From contig CAKJVC010000171.1 in assembly GCA_918026815.1 (NCBI GenBank), positions 372,001 through 436,000 on the forward strand: DNA of 64,000 nucleotides, read 5' to 3'. A program made the position numbers and the translations under genes. The DNA comes from Chalara sp. BL73 (taxonomy: Eukaryota > Ascomycota > Leotiomycetes > Helotiales). This document shows, in pieces, positions 36,313 to 47,982 of the stretch. Numbering within the stretch: the stretch's first letter is position 1; the number at the start of each line of letters is the position of its first letter. The notes under the pieces are model-generated. The model saw only the letters and a program-made list of their open reading frames with translations, did not search any database and was not told the origin of the DNA.

Positions 36313-36759
36313 GACAGGCGAATATAAAGGTGAGAGTGTAGATAAGATGGCGCACGGAAAGGGTGATTGGAGGTACCGGATATAGTGATGCCTCCGTGTA
36401 AGACTTATGAAAGTGAGGTTTAATCACAGATGACTCTGATGTATGGAGTCCAAGATGTGGAATGGCTCGGTTTCCATATGAGGCGCCTTGTTTGAAATTC
36501 TATTGACGCTGTGGTTAACGGGGGGATGGGTTGCTTGGCTCTTGCCACACTGGGCCGGCCGAGGTTTGATAACCATAGGGTCCAACATGGATTTCTGGGG
36601 GAGATTCCCACAACGTAACTTTGTGGCCGCGGAATATGGAGAAGCCCTTTCCAAATAACCACAGCCACGTTCACTCCTTACAATTCAAAAACCCTTTGGT
36701 CTAGAGCGCGCAAGAGAGAGACATTGAATTGTGCGCCAAACATATAATCGCATGCTTCG
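36313..36759. promoter_or_regulatory. Divergent promoter region
   Basis: About 450 nt between the rho4 (minus) and long-chain-base phosphatase (plus) start codons. A 14-codon upstream reading frame starts at 36752 and runs over the phosphatase start (see that gene). Confidence 0.5.
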
Positions 36760-38870
36760 ATGTGTCCTACTACAAATGGCTCTGGTGAGCTAGCGCCAGG
36801 GAAAGATGCCCCACCTCCTGCGATAGCGATTACAACTGTGCCTGAAGATGTTATTGATGCAGGACTACGGAGTTTGGATCATTGTAAGTCTCTTGGATGG
36901 ACTTTGAAGTATGCTGCGCAACAACTTCCTGCACACATTGCGCCTTGAAAGCTCCTTGCCCGCGACGGTATCGACGCACCCCAAGGCACAAGTACTCTCT
37001 CCATTGTTTGGCAATTTCAGGCCATAAGAACTATACATTTGCTCTTGCGTCTTGGAGATATAGTCTCAAGACCAGCTAATCTATATACGAGATTTAACTG
37101 ACATTTGACTAGACAAGCGCAAACTTTCGCCATGGAGGTACAGTCTACGGCAGAGACTCTTGCCCCTGATACGGTGGGAAACTCCATATCTGGCTTGGAT
37201 GCAGCACAATATGCGGTCACCAGCTCTTGATTCATATTTCGCCATAACAGCAAACTTAGGCACACATACCTTTTTTATGGTGGTGCTTCCAATTCTATTC
37301 TGGTGTGGACACACGTCGCTGGGCAGAGGGTAAATTCCCAAACCGCAAGCTCTGATATTTGTGGCTGACGGAAGTAGAATGGTGCATATATTGGCCGCAG
37401 GAGTTTTCTTCACTGGATTCGTCAAAGATATGCTTTCTCTTCCTCGACCCTTGTCACCACCACTTCGTAGAATCACTATGTCGGGTTCCGCTGCCCTCGA
37501 ATATGGCTTTCCTTCTACCCACTCTGCCAATGCAGTATCAGTCGCAGTCTATGCTCTTTTCACAATTCATTCTCCGGATTGCCAGTTGCGAGACTCAACC
37601 AAATTGGCGTTGGAGATATTGAGCTACTCATATGCTTTCTCTATCATTCTTGGACGCCTCTACTGTGGAATGCACGGATTCTTAGATGTAATTGTGGGCA
37701 GCATTATGGGGGCTGCGATATCTGTCATTGAATGCGTCTACGGCACTGATATCGATAAGTTTCTTCATCAAAGCTCATGGATTGCACCAGCTACTGTTGC
37801 GCTAGTGATTATCTTTTTGATTCGAATTCATCCCGAACCAGCTGATGATTGTCCTTGCTTCGACGATAGTGTTGCGTTCGCGGGAGTCATGATTGGAATT
37901 GAGATTGGTGGTTGGCACTATGCAACTGGGAATTGGGCCTGGGACATCCCCGTCCCAGCTACAGTACCGTTTGACTTGGAGCATATGGGCTGGTTCACTG
38001 TGATCTTGCGAGTGTTTGTTGGCGTTCTTGTCATCTTCGCATGGAGAGAATTGATGAAACCATCATTATTGAAGTTTCTTCCACATCTTTTCCGAACCAT
38101 TGAAAAGTATGGCTTTATCCTGCCCCGAAAATTCTTCATGCCGGCCTCCGAGTACAAGAATATTCCTGCTAGATTAAAGGTGGATAATGTTATGCCATCA
38201 GTCTCAGATCTGCCCAGTCTGTTGACTTCGATTCGACACCCTGGGAGAGTTCGTTCTGTCTCTGTAGGTCCGCAATCTGCAGCTGATGCTTATGAAACCC
38301 TCGCATATCGAGAGAAGAGGCGGAGAGATAGTTTGACAATGACATCCAAGGAATTGGAAGCTGGTTCTCCCACCTCTCGCTCTCCATCGCCAAAGCACCA
38401 TACAAACCCTTCATCCTTCTCATTAAACAGTGACGATAGAGACGGATCTGTTTCTCAGGCATCAGGAGTCTCTGCTTCGTTGAAACTAAATATCGCTGGA
38501 AACCTGCCGAATCCTGCTTTCTCCCAAATCGGCTCATATGAACAGCAGATGGGCCAGGGCCATGTAATATTCTCACCAACGTCACCGGCTGTTGAAAAGG
38601 ATCTAGAAGACGAAACCGAGATCACGATTGGACACCAGACAGAAATGGAAGAGAAAGAGATGTTTTCCAGGTTAGAAAAGCCTCGTTCTAGATACGATGT
38701 CGAAGTTGTTACGAAACTTGTAGTTTACGCTGGTAAGCCCACCATGCAACTTTTCGTCTTATTCATTACTAAGTTTCCCAGGAATCGGTGTCTTAGCCGT
38801 TGAAATAAACCCTATCATTTTTGAGATCATTGGGCTTGGTATGGGACAACATCCTCCTCCTTTGCGATGA
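36760..38870 (+). CDS. LCB3: Long-chain base-1-phosphate phosphatase, PAP2 family
   Basis: Exons 36760-36883, 37113-37329, 37378-38732 and 38782-38870 give 594 aa. The three PAP2 motifs are present: K130-x6-R136P (KDMLSLPRP), PSTH (159-162) and R207..H213..D217 in GRLYCGMHGFLD. About eight hydrophobic segments lie between residues 65 and 340; the C-terminal 200 residues are Ser-rich and acidic until a short last exon. RWETPYLAWMQ and NLGTHTFFMV match sphingosine-1-phosphate phosphatases. By family it dephosphorylates phosphorylated sphingoid bases in the ER. ATG 36752 starts a 14-codon frame (to 36793) that overlaps the main start in another frame and could lower translation. Confidence 0.92.
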
Positions 38871-39530
38871 CCATCACATTCAACTTGATTGATTCGCTCT
38901 TCTTGGAGCATCGGTAATTGAGAGTAAAGCTGTTTGGGCATATATTTGGCGCAGCGTCCAGATACTTGCACATAGTATAGGATTGATAGTGCTAGATCAG
39001 GTGTTGGAGAATCAGTGCATTTAAGGCAGACGCATCACTAAACGTGTATATAAGGATTGTATATAGTCAATCTTATACTATGGTGATTGAGGATTTCATA
39101 GCATTATAGCTATACGCTATTTTCCCTTCATAGATGGCTTCTAGGTGGTTTTTTTTTTTTTTTGAACGACCTTGATGCATGTAGTCAAGAATAGGACTCG
39201 GATCAAACTTTCCGAAGGATATTCAGTGCGGATGGGAGAGAAATGGGAGCTCTACTTTTATCTAAAAGTAGAAACACTCGTAAAACAATACAATGCAGAA
39301 AAAAAAGTCCAATTCCGCTGGTAAATGCTCTAGTTTGGTGTCTTTCCTAAAGAGCACGAATATTGATTTGATCTCTGTCAACTTATGAGCCGGTTTGATG
39401 AGGCTTCCTCCTAAGCTGGAGGAAACCCTGCTCCTGTAGCTATTCTGCAAGCCGTAGTCGTGATTGCTAGCTTTTGATCTGCCTTCATAGACAGTAGCTG
39501 GGGATAATTGGACTCCCATCCTATTATGCC
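38871..39530. other. Intergenic, convergent 3' ends
   Basis: About 660 nt between the phosphatase and cyclophilin stop codons. A T15 run lies at 39149-39163. No gene. Confidence 0.5.
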
Positions 39531-40068
39531 TCACCCAGCTAAAGGATTCGCGTGGATTGTAACGCTCTGGATCTTGATTTCCTCCTTAGGTCTGTTCTTC
39601 TTGTCCACTGCAACGGCCTCCATTTTATTCAAAGCCGCCAAGGCATCATCACCAAGAACATGCCCAAAAATCGTATTTTTCCCATCAAGATGCGGCGCTT
39701 TGTCAAAACAGATGAAGAATTGGCTCCCATTGGTGTCAGGACCCTTGTTGGCCATACTGACGATGCCTCTTGCATTATGGCGTAGCGCAGGTCGAATTTC
39801 ATCCTCAAAAGATTCCTTCCAGATAGATTCTCCTCCCTTGGGTTGTGAGGGCGGCGCACCAGTTTGTATCATGAAGCTTGGTATGAGCCTGTGGAAGAGG
39901 GACCCATCATAATATCCAGAGGCGCACAGGGCAAGAAAGTTCTATGAAGAAGTTAGACAAATTTTATCTCAAAGTATGCGGAGCTTGCACTTCTGCTGTT
40001 TTTGGCACACTTTCGCAGAATACTTCAATCTTGATGGCACCGAGATTTGTATGTAAAGTAACGGACAT
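39531..40068 (-). CDS. Cyclophilin-type peptidyl-prolyl isomerase, PPIL3-like
   Basis: Minus-strand exons 39991-40068 and 39531-39941 (49-nt intron) give 162 aa, the length of the PPIL3/Cyp10 group. It starts MSVTLHTNLGAIKIEVFC and contains the cyclophilin core YDGSLFHRLIPSFMIQTGAP, RGIVSMANKGPDTNGSQFFI and HLDGKNTIFGHV. There is no targeting sequence or extra domain. By family it isomerises Xaa-Pro bonds; human PPIL3 is found in spliceosomes, so a nuclear role is plausible but not shown here. Divergent from the arrestin-like gene. Confidence 0.93.
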
Positions 40069-40541
40069 TTTGCAGTCTTAACATATTTCGTGGTAGGGCT
40101 GAGGTATTGCTGTATGTAGGCAGGAGGGATAAACTAGTAAGCATTTCTATAGGCGGGGGTACGACAGGCTGCCGAAGCTCTAAGCGATTGTTGGATGTAC
40201 CTTGAGAGTCCTAAACAATGTCATATTGATGCAAGCTTTGATTGCGGAATGCCATTATAATTGCGACCGAAATTAATGTTCACTATTATCGTCGCTCCTT
40301 TTTATCGAGTCTTTGCACATTAGAACATCACAACTCGATCCTTGATACCCTAGAATAGTGCTGAGCCTCGTCATATCAAGCTCACCTCCTCGCAACGCTC
40401 TCCCTCGGAGGTCCCGCGCGCATTCCTGCAACACCAAAATATACCTATGATAGTCCTCTCACGATCAAAGCACGTTGACTGTCCACGCCGACATCATTTT
40501 GGCGCAAATCGCGCGGTGGCGCAGAGTGAGCCCGAGACAAG
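40069..40541. promoter_or_regulatory. Divergent promoter region
   Basis: About 470 nt separating the cyclophilin (minus) and arrestin-like (plus) start codons. No gene; GC-richer just before 40542. Confidence 0.5.
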
Positions 40542-41846
40542 ATGGCAGCATTCGTCAGAGTCTCGGGGCCGCCAAATAGCAATTTCTTAGTAGGATATCC
40601 AGGCATATCTGCGACCTTGGTAGGTCCAACATGAGCGTTGTATGCATGCTATCTGCTAACATTGGCCGTTTTCCAGCCTCGCATAGAGGGCAAGGTAGAG
40701 ATTCGACCCCTCACTGGAATCTCGGCGCCAGTTGCGATATCGTTGGTACGGATATGTTTACAAAGACGAGAGACGATACATCCATCAGCAGAGTCGATTG
40801 CAAAGAAACACTTGGGCACGCCCAGAAGAGAAACTACAGATGTTGTTGGGAAGGAACTACTACTCTTTAGGTGTCCAGCGGGAAGGGAATCGGAAAGCGT
40901 CGTGTTAATGGACTTGCCGTTTGTTCTGTTTATACCATTTGGAAGGGGAGGAGAAGAAAGTAATAGGCGGATACCACCGGCATCATTACAGCTGCCTAGT
41001 AGGACGGCGGAAACATTTTATGAGCTCGTGGTTACGGTACAACAAGGGCAAGAACAGAAGAAATTCGCATTCCCAGTACCTATACAACGCTACGATACGC
41101 TATCTACCTTTGGGATGTACAATCGCCCTGAAGCTGCGGAGAAAACGACAGATCACTTGGTGACATTGGGAATATCATTACCAAGGTGGTCTTACGGGCC
41201 CTTAGATCCTGTCAGCGTCTACATAAAGCTCTCACCAAATCCTGACTGGATGAACAAAGCGAAGAAAGTCATGATACAGAAAATCACGATTGGGATAGAA
41301 GAGGAAATCACATATAATCCTGAGGGAGACGAACCAACGAAGAAGGTTAATCGAATAGCAAAGCATACTCAAGCCATTGGCGTAAGGATGCCAGAAGCCG
41401 GGTATTTCACAAATCTAGGACTCGTCTTTCCTTCGAAGGAATTACGAGACCCAGAAGGTATCATACGGAGAGGGAAAGCCGCATTCCCTATGTATTCTGT
41501 TGCATCTTTCACCACAACAGGGACTCTCTACAAGATAGAATTCTTCTTGATTATCAAGGTATGATGTAATCAAAGGTTCACAAACTAGGGCTAACCATCA
41601 CAGGCACACATGTCGGGATCTAGAGATATTATATTGAGGCAACCGATAGTGGTCTGTCCACTCGACCAACAGGATTGCAAAGAGGAAATGGATGCGATCG
41701 AGCAAGCAGCAAAAGATGCCTCTCACGTAGATCCAAATAACCCTATGTTACCAGCATGCACCATAATACGTGCAAACGATAAAGACGCTTTAAAAGCATT
41801 AGGCTGGACGATGGTGGGAGGCCAAAGGAAGATGGTGATCGAATGA
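40542..41846 (+). CDS. Arrestin-fold protein (LDB19/Art1-like)
   Basis: Exons 40542-40619, 40677-41558 and 41604-41846 (introns 57 and 45 nt) give 400 aa. The N-terminus MAAFVRVSGPPNSNFLVGYP with PRIEGKVEIRPLTGISAPVA and VRICLQRRETI resembles the arrestin N-domain of LDB19-type proteins. A second beta-rich part follows (LVTLGISLPRWSYGPLDPVS, MIQKITIGIEEEI). The protein is shorter than budding-yeast Art1, and I see no PPxY motif, so recruitment of a Rsp5-type ligase is uncertain. Family members are adaptors for ubiquitin-dependent endocytosis of transporters. The arrestin fold is likely; the subfamily is tentative. Confidence 0.75.
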
Positions 41847-42730
41847 CGAGCAACCCATTTATACTTCAGAGATGAGAAACTTCTACGGATTGATATGATT
41901 GACGAGAACATGTCTGGTTATGTCAGGGAAAGGCATCTTGGACATCAAAGTACAGTCAAGCAGGGCGAGGCGATCAAAGGACTTTGGCGTTCAAGGTAGG
42001 CGGCCCCGGAGCCCAATTTATTTTTGAGGGTAGGAATACCTCAGCGGGATGCATTTGAGCGGCGTTGATTCTACTTCATGTTGTATATGATGAGATGGTC
42101 TTGGACACATATCATAGGATCCTTTCATATGAGGTAGTGAACCATTGATAATTAAACTATGATAACAAGTCAGTGTGGCCATATTCCCTTGCGTTGGGCG
42201 TGGGAAAGTGAGTATCACACTGAGGCCGGGTTATGTCCCATTACGATACAAAAACGGGACGCTGACTGGAGGCTCCCAGGAAATGGCAAGCCCATTGTAC
42301 GTGATTGCGGTCTTCTTCTGCGTGTCCAAATACTCCTCATTGGTGTACTCGCAGAATAGACAGTGTCCATTCGAGAGATTAGAATTTGTCTTTGTTCATT
42401 CAATCCAACTGCATACATATTTGGATCATTTCCCATGCATTCCTGACGATCACTGAGCCAGAAAAAATCTCCTGGGCATGTGTGGGAGTCAAGGCCACAT
42501 AAACATCTGGGCTTCTTAAAGTAATATAAACATGCTAGTTTGCACCGGTATATGGCGAAAGAGACTAGTGTGTAGCAAACAATACTTGCATATACCTAAT
42601 CAATGTGTAGATTTATCTATGAGGAAAGCACTTTTGCAGAATCAGATCACGCTAAATGTCAAAACTGCAAAAACCGCAAATGAAACACGGGATATTCTTC
42701 CCTCCCGAAAAAATAAAAATGCGAAAAAAT
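41847..42730. other. Intergenic, about 0.9 kb
   Basis: Between the arrestin-like stop and the tRNA gene 3' end. AT-rich with short spurious frames only. A run of T in tRNA-sense orientation just below 42731 (AT-rich, complement of GCGAAAAAATT) could serve as the Pol III terminator. Confidence 0.45.
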
Positions 42731-42832
42731 TGAGCACTGCAGGATTCGAACCTGCGCGGTTTCCCACTGCGGGATTTAAGTTTCTTTTCAGAGTACCTAA
42801 ACACAGCGCCTTAACCACTCGGCCAAATGCTC
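42731..42832 (-). tRNA. tRNA-Leu (UAG anticodon), intron-containing
   Basis: Minus strand, 102 nt. The acceptor strands GAGCATT and AGTGCTC pair over seven positions, with discriminator A. The D arm is GCCGAGTGGTTAAGGC (A box), anticodon stem CTGTG pairs with CGCAG, and the loop reads TTTAGG with anticodon TAG. The T arm is GCAGG-TTCGAAT-CCTGC (B box). About 24 extra bases between position 37 and the 3' half of the anticodon stem are an intron, and there is a class II variable arm as expected for Leu. The intron ends are approximate. It reads CUA codons (and other CUN by wobble). Its neighbour 240 nt away encodes Sen54, a subunit of the enzyme that removes such introns. Confidence 0.9.
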
Positions 42833-43073
42833 TCTTGAACGTTTGTGATTTGTTAGAGCTTAAAAAAATACTCAATAGAGCATACTACAAGCTAAAGGTT
42901 ACAGCTTGGCTACCTCAGTGTTACTGGTTCGCGTGCTGAAGTATCCTTGTTAGTGTTAGTCTGGTGCTGGTAGCCTCGGAGCCAGCGTCTTGGGTTACCC
43001 AATCGCAAATCTTTAAAACGTTAACCTGAAGCAGGGCTTGTGAGAGAGCTGACACATACTATGAGATCTCAAC

Positions 43074-44453
43074 ATGGTTGACTTGGAAGAAAACGTAATC
43101 TTGAATGCCCAAGCGAGCGTCGACGAGGAAGATGGCGAGGATCTATCCCAAGATTATCGTCAGCTGCTTGGGAAGAGTGGTTACAGCATCCCAAAGCGTG
43201 GAGATAAAGACTTCGAGCCTCATGGAACCAAGCATCAAGATTCGATCCTTGAAGCTCAAAGACAAGCTATGCACGATGTCTTGAACTACACTAGATCATA
43301 CCAGCCAAAAAATTACTGCCGAGGCTTTTATTATGGATCTGATAGTATCGCGAGAGATGAGGCCATAGATTCGGAATGGAGACAAGGCCTAAATGGTGAC
43401 CACATTGTCGTGGTTGAATCGACGAAACATAGTTTTGGAAAGACTATGGGTACTTGGACTACTGGGAAACCTGTCTCCAGTTTGTGGTTATTACCAGAGG
43501 AAGCACTGTATCTAGTTGAGAGGGGTAATCTTGATTTATGGTGGCCAACTCGCTGGTCTTACAACGGCATTCCAAAGCATTTCAAAGGATACGAAGATGG
43601 GAATGACTCTGAGAGCGAGAGCGAGAACGAAGCCGAATCAGCTGGTGGACGAGAGAAGGATGAAGGAACACCCATGAGTTTACAGGCCGCGTACGCTATG
43701 CTAATCGGAGAGCATGGCCAGACAGGCAAAGTCACACTAGAGAAGTATAATGTATATTCTAATCTCAGAAAAACTGGCTTTGTGGTTAACAGGGCGTGGG
43801 AGTGGAATCATCGGATCGCTGCGATGGGTCGCATTCAAGTCGAGCACAGCAGAGAGTCACAAAGCCTTTTCAGCTGGATATTTGGCAGCACTTTTGCAAA
43901 GGAAAAAGCTCAAAATTCTACCTGGGGTCCGCTCGTCAAGCCTGGAATGTATCGATCGTACAATTCCATCTATCGACAGATCGCGATCATTCCGCGACAC
44001 AAACCTTCGCAAAACCTAGAGAATCCGACCCCAGGGCATCCTTTTCAAGTCGTTTACCATTTATGGAAAGCATCGACTCCATATTCTAGACGCACTGCAG
44101 GGCCACCGGATTTTAGAATCGCAGTTGCAGATGCTCAATTTGATTCTATTCCAACACTAGAACAGATGACTTCGCTACTAGAAACCACTCCTTGGGACCC
44201 GCCGCCGCCTCATCTCCAAGGACCATCGAAATTGAACCAAAGACTAAAGCATGGCTGGCGTAATATGCTATTGGCAGTGGTTGATCGGGGTGTCATTAGC
44301 TACTTACGTTTCAGTGAAGGAGCATTTGGGGAAGAGAGATTGAATGAGAAATTCGATGATAGGCGTCCAGATAGAGGTACGAAGGGGGGCCGAGGAGGGT
44401 CAGTTCCTGGTCGCGGAAGAGGCCGTGGGAGAGGGCGAGGGCGAGGAAGCTAA
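43074..44453 (+). CDS. SEN54: tRNA-splicing endonuclease subunit Sen54
   Basis: Single exon, 459 aa. The N-terminal domain is typical of Sen54: SIPKRGDKDFEPHGTKHQDS, YGSDSIARDEAIDSEW, STKHSFGKTMGTWTTGKPVS and LLPEEALYLVERGNLDLWWP (about 37-165). An acidic Ser/Glu linker follows (near 180-205), then a C-terminal fold with SLQAAYAMLIGEHGQTGKVT and KYNVYSNLRKTGFVV. The last about 25 residues are a GRG repeat. By family it is a structural subunit of the heterotetramer that cuts pre-tRNA introns, paired with Sen2. The GRG tail is a possible arginine-methylation or RNA-binding element (inference). Confidence 0.93.
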   Translation: MVDLEENVILNAQASVDEEDGEDLSQDYRQLLGKSGYSIPKRGDKDFEPHGTKHQDSILEAQRQAMHDVLNYTRSYQPKNYCRGFYYGSDSIARDEAIDSEWRQGLNGDHIVVVESTKHSFGKTMGTWTTGKPVSSLWLLPEEALYLVERGNLDLWWPTRWSYNGIPKHFKGYEDGNDSESESENEAESAGGREKDEGTPMSLQAAYAMLIGEHGQTGKVTLEKYNVYSNLRKTGFVVNRAWEWNHRIAAMGRIQVEHSRESQSLFSWIFGSTFAKEKAQNSTWGPLVKPGMYRSYNSIYRQIAIIPRHKPSQNLENPTPGHPFQVVYHLWKASTPYSRRTAGPPDFRIAVADAQFDSIPTLEQMTSLLETTPWDPPPPHLQGPSKLNQRLKHGWRNMLLAVVDRGVISYLRFSEGAFGEERLNEKFDDRRPDRGTKGGRGGSVPGRGRGRGRGRGRGS

Positions 44454-45070
44454 GTCTAAGAAAGAAAAACAAATGTTCCCAAGGTGTGGATAATATGTAT
44501 AAATAATTCGCTGGCCAATCGTCCTCTGCATGCAGATGTAAGTACTTTATGCAATTAGGAACCAAAAATATATATCCAACTAAGTTAGGAACTCGACCGA
44601 GAAATCATTTTCGAGTCAGAGGCTACGCTAAGAGCAATAGACTACAGGCCAGAGAGGTTATTAATCTGCGTCACCGGCTAAAGACCAGGGTCCCGAAGAG
44701 GAGGCTACATGCATACTAACGAACAAGCAGGGTTGGCTTAAGGATTGACAATTCTACAATTGTGCTCATTAATTGCGAGGTGCTTGCTTTACCTGGTTTT
44801 AAACAATCAGCATTTCAATTCGGCTGAATATTTTGATTTTGATCTTGCACAAATCAGGCTATCTTCTCCATAACACGTAACGTAATCTGCTTAGCGCGCC
44901 GGATTGTCTTGTAACGGAAGCCACTTGTGAAGCCAAAGCTTCGCCCTTCCCTCTACTCTCTACTTCACATTCACTTTTGTTCTACTTCAAGATATCACCA
45001 CGATCGGCTACTTTCGCCTTTGGACGTTCCAATTACGGATAGGGTCGCTCGTTACGCATAAGCGATTGAT
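44454..45070. other. Intergenic, about 0.6 kb
   Basis: Between two plus-strand genes: sen54 3' region and promoter of the next gene. CT-rich near 44940-45010. No exon recognised. Confidence 0.45.
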
Positions 45071-47532
45071 ATGGAAGCTTCGTTATCGCCATCTGATAGC
45101 TTTGACTCCCTGACAAGTGGAAGCTCGGAGTTTGTTGGAGTAGAAGATAACTCTCGCGTCTTTACGCCAGACAGGTCCGTAATCTCTCATTTCCCCTCTT
45201 TTGGCTCGTAATCCTGTTCTATCATTGCGAACAGCTGTTTCACCGCCTTTATTATACTTATTCCACCTTTCAAAGGCATCAATGCTCTTCACATTCAGAC
45301 TCCTTGGTTTTGCTGTTGCTGCCTCTGGCTTGTCGCGAACCCCAAATTGCATGGCATTTAAAGGTCTTCGCAACACTCTATAGCGATGCACACTGCACTT
45401 TGCGGCACAATTGTACTGTAATGACGCATTGACTATAATTCTGCATTCATCAGTAGCTACCCATTCAGTTTTACACTTTATTTTCCGCAACACAAATCTA
45501 GTCAGATTGTTATATCGTTGGAAGACAGAGAGCATTGCTGCATTCCACCGTGATCAACGGGGAGCAAGCTATAATCGCCTTGCCGGAACTCCATCACATG
45601 TCTTTTGATTACAGCACGCTTTGCATTCTTGTTCCCGGCACAAGAGCGATAACTAACAACGCGTAGAACTTCATCTAGAAATACACCGCTTCATGATACG
45701 CACGGTAATTCTCTTGGCACGTTTTGTAGCGATGTAAGTGAGCTTGGCCAAGCAACCATTCACTTCCACTTTTTTGCTCCCAGGGTGTGGTTTTTGAATT
45801 CGCGACCTAACACCCCCTTTGCAGACCGATAAAGGCATAGTCGTGGACGCGCCTGAGATGGATTCTTCTGCTATTCTGGTCGAGAATGACCATATCAATG
45901 AGCAAGAAGATGAAGAAGATATTATACCTCCAATTGGGAAGCGTAAACGCACTTCTTCAAGCTACGCTTTGGATGACTCATACGACAAGGCGAAAGCCGA
46001 GCCCTCCATAAAGCGCTCTAAAAACCAAGATCTCAAAGGTGTCATCGTTGGAGTGTGGTCCGAGTCTAATCAGGTGAACCCTGAAGACAGGCCTGTCGTT
46101 CATGGCTTCATTGACGTCCATGACAGACTACGGACCAGAATGTATGCAGAAAACAGAAAGGGAGAGCCCATCATGAGCAACATGCCGTCTGGTGTGGGGG
46201 CCTGTTGGGTAACATTTGAAAGAATCCTTTTCGATGCGCATCTAATCACACTCAATTCTGCTGAGGTGAAAGAATACGTCAAAATTAGATCACAGGATGG
46301 GCCTGATGAGACGGATGAGGAGAGAGATGAAGCCAACCTGCGAGCTGTGGAGAAGGCAAAGACAGTAGTCGCTGCATATGAAACAGAGCCTAGAATCAAG
46401 CCTATCGTCCATCGACCAGTGATGCAACCTATATCGAGCAGTAAACGCGATTCTCTTCCACGCCAGTCACTAGGCAGCAACTCAGGCTTTAAAGCCATTA
46501 ATACGCCCTCAAAGGCTTCTCCGTCGGATGATGCCGCGCAAACAGGCGTATTGATTGGTTATTGGGCTGATTCGGACTCGCTTCATGATGAGGATAAGCA
46601 TGCAGTTTATGGGGTCGTTAGTGGGATTGGCAGCTTCCGTGTCAAGGTCGTCAAGAGTACGAGAGATGGGCGTTATTTAGAGGGAAACATTCCTACCGGT
46701 GCTGGTAACATGTGGCTACATTTTGATAAAGTTGTCCGTAAGTTATTCCTCTGCTACATCGTTATCAACAACAATCTGCAGTGTTATCATCATGCTACGG
46801 TAAATCTAAAGGACAAAGCCCAAATGACTCGGGGTCCAACTATCTTCTTCGTTAGCTCAAGGACTGATATTCAGAATAGTTGAGCCACAGCTGGCTAAGT
46901 TGAATCGGGCGGAGATTAAAGAGTATGTCAGTGTTCTTCAATTCGGCTCCGAAAAGAAGGGAAGAAAGGTCAGTGAAGCGGAAGCCATTAAAGAAGCTCA
47001 AAGGAATATCGCTGCGTCATTACAATCTACCTCTACTTCGATCATCTCTCCAGCTGAGGGTCGCAGTAATGGAGTTGTATCTAGTTTGGGAGATTCGCCT
47101 CGTCACAGCGCCAGATCTGAGCACAGAATGTCGGCCAAGCAACATCAACAGCAAGAAGAGCTTACAACAACGATGGAAAGGAGTCGACGAGAAAGAACTG
47201 AGGCTAGAGACCGAAAGGCTGAGAAAAGTAGAAGAGAAGCTGCAACTGCCGCCGAAGAGGCTGCCCAAGCTGAGCTCAAGAATAATCTCAAGAAACTCAA
47301 TAAGGTCTGGTTCGCCCAGCAGCAACAAACCGGTACTGTTTCGACTGCTATTAATACTCCTCCTACACATGGAATAGCTCCCAGCGAGGAAATCAAATAT
47401 CATAATGGTATCAAGTATGAGAGAAAACAAGCTGGCCCATTTCAAGGCAAGCTGGTGAGTGCCGCTCAGATCTTGTCTATTGATGGAGAAGATTATGTTG
47501 AGTATAGAATCTTGACTAAACCATCTTTCTGA
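45071..47532 (+). CDS. Unrecognised protein with a duplicated domain
   Basis: Model: exons 45071-45178, 45825-46737 and 46880-47532, 557 aa, phases matching. The 108-nt first exon (Ser/acid-rich) is joined across an unusually long 646-nt intron; if that is wrong, translation could start at ATG 45858. Two related segments lie at about residues 108-195 and 277-365. Shared pattern: G-V-I/L-V/I-G-x-W-S/A-E/D-S, P-S/T-G-V/A-G-x-x-W-V/L-x-F-E/D, and L-N-x-A-E-V/I-K-E-Y-V. A charged coiled-coil-like region (about 420-490) and a C-terminal segment (GPFQGKLVSAAQILSIDGED) follow. A basic KRKR patch near 60 suggests nuclear location. No family recognised. Confidence 0.7.
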
Positions 47533-47982
47533 ATTGAATAATGGCTGTGTATGATCAGGGTGTTGGCATATATCTTCTTAATTGTACGATAAGAGTGCCT
47601 TGCGCATCGCGGAATTTTATGGCATTTTTGGGGCTGCGTTTCGTTGAGGAGTTATAGGAGGTTCTCAATTTCCAAAGATAGCATTCACATTGTGTAAAGC
47701 GTAAAAGTGATGGTTTTCTTTGCAAGCTTTAGTCGATATACTTAATGACGTTCGCACCTCTGAAATCCGTGAAGATAACTGAGTCAAAGTGGTTTGCATA
47801 CATAATCATGTGAAGATAATTGCACGCCACTTTTGCTAAGCCTAAAATCTTGTGGCGCACCTGCAAGGCTTTCAAGCCAGCCTTGGAGGGGTCAAATTTT
47901 TGTTTTGCCTTCCATGTTTGTCAACCCACTCTGAGTAATATGTGAATCTCTTCTTCATTTCGAGCCAAACATACATTACAAT
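47533..47982. other. Intergenic, 450 nt
   Basis: 3' region of the duplicated-domain gene and promoter of zpr1, both on the plus strand. No gene seen. Confidence 0.5.

Noticed and set aside
37081..37530. 149-codon minus-strand frame
   Set aside because: Covers conserved exons of the long-chain-base phosphatase on the plus strand.
42532..42939. 135-codon plus-strand frame
   Set aside because: It spans the tRNA-Leu gene on the other strand and encodes no recognisable protein.
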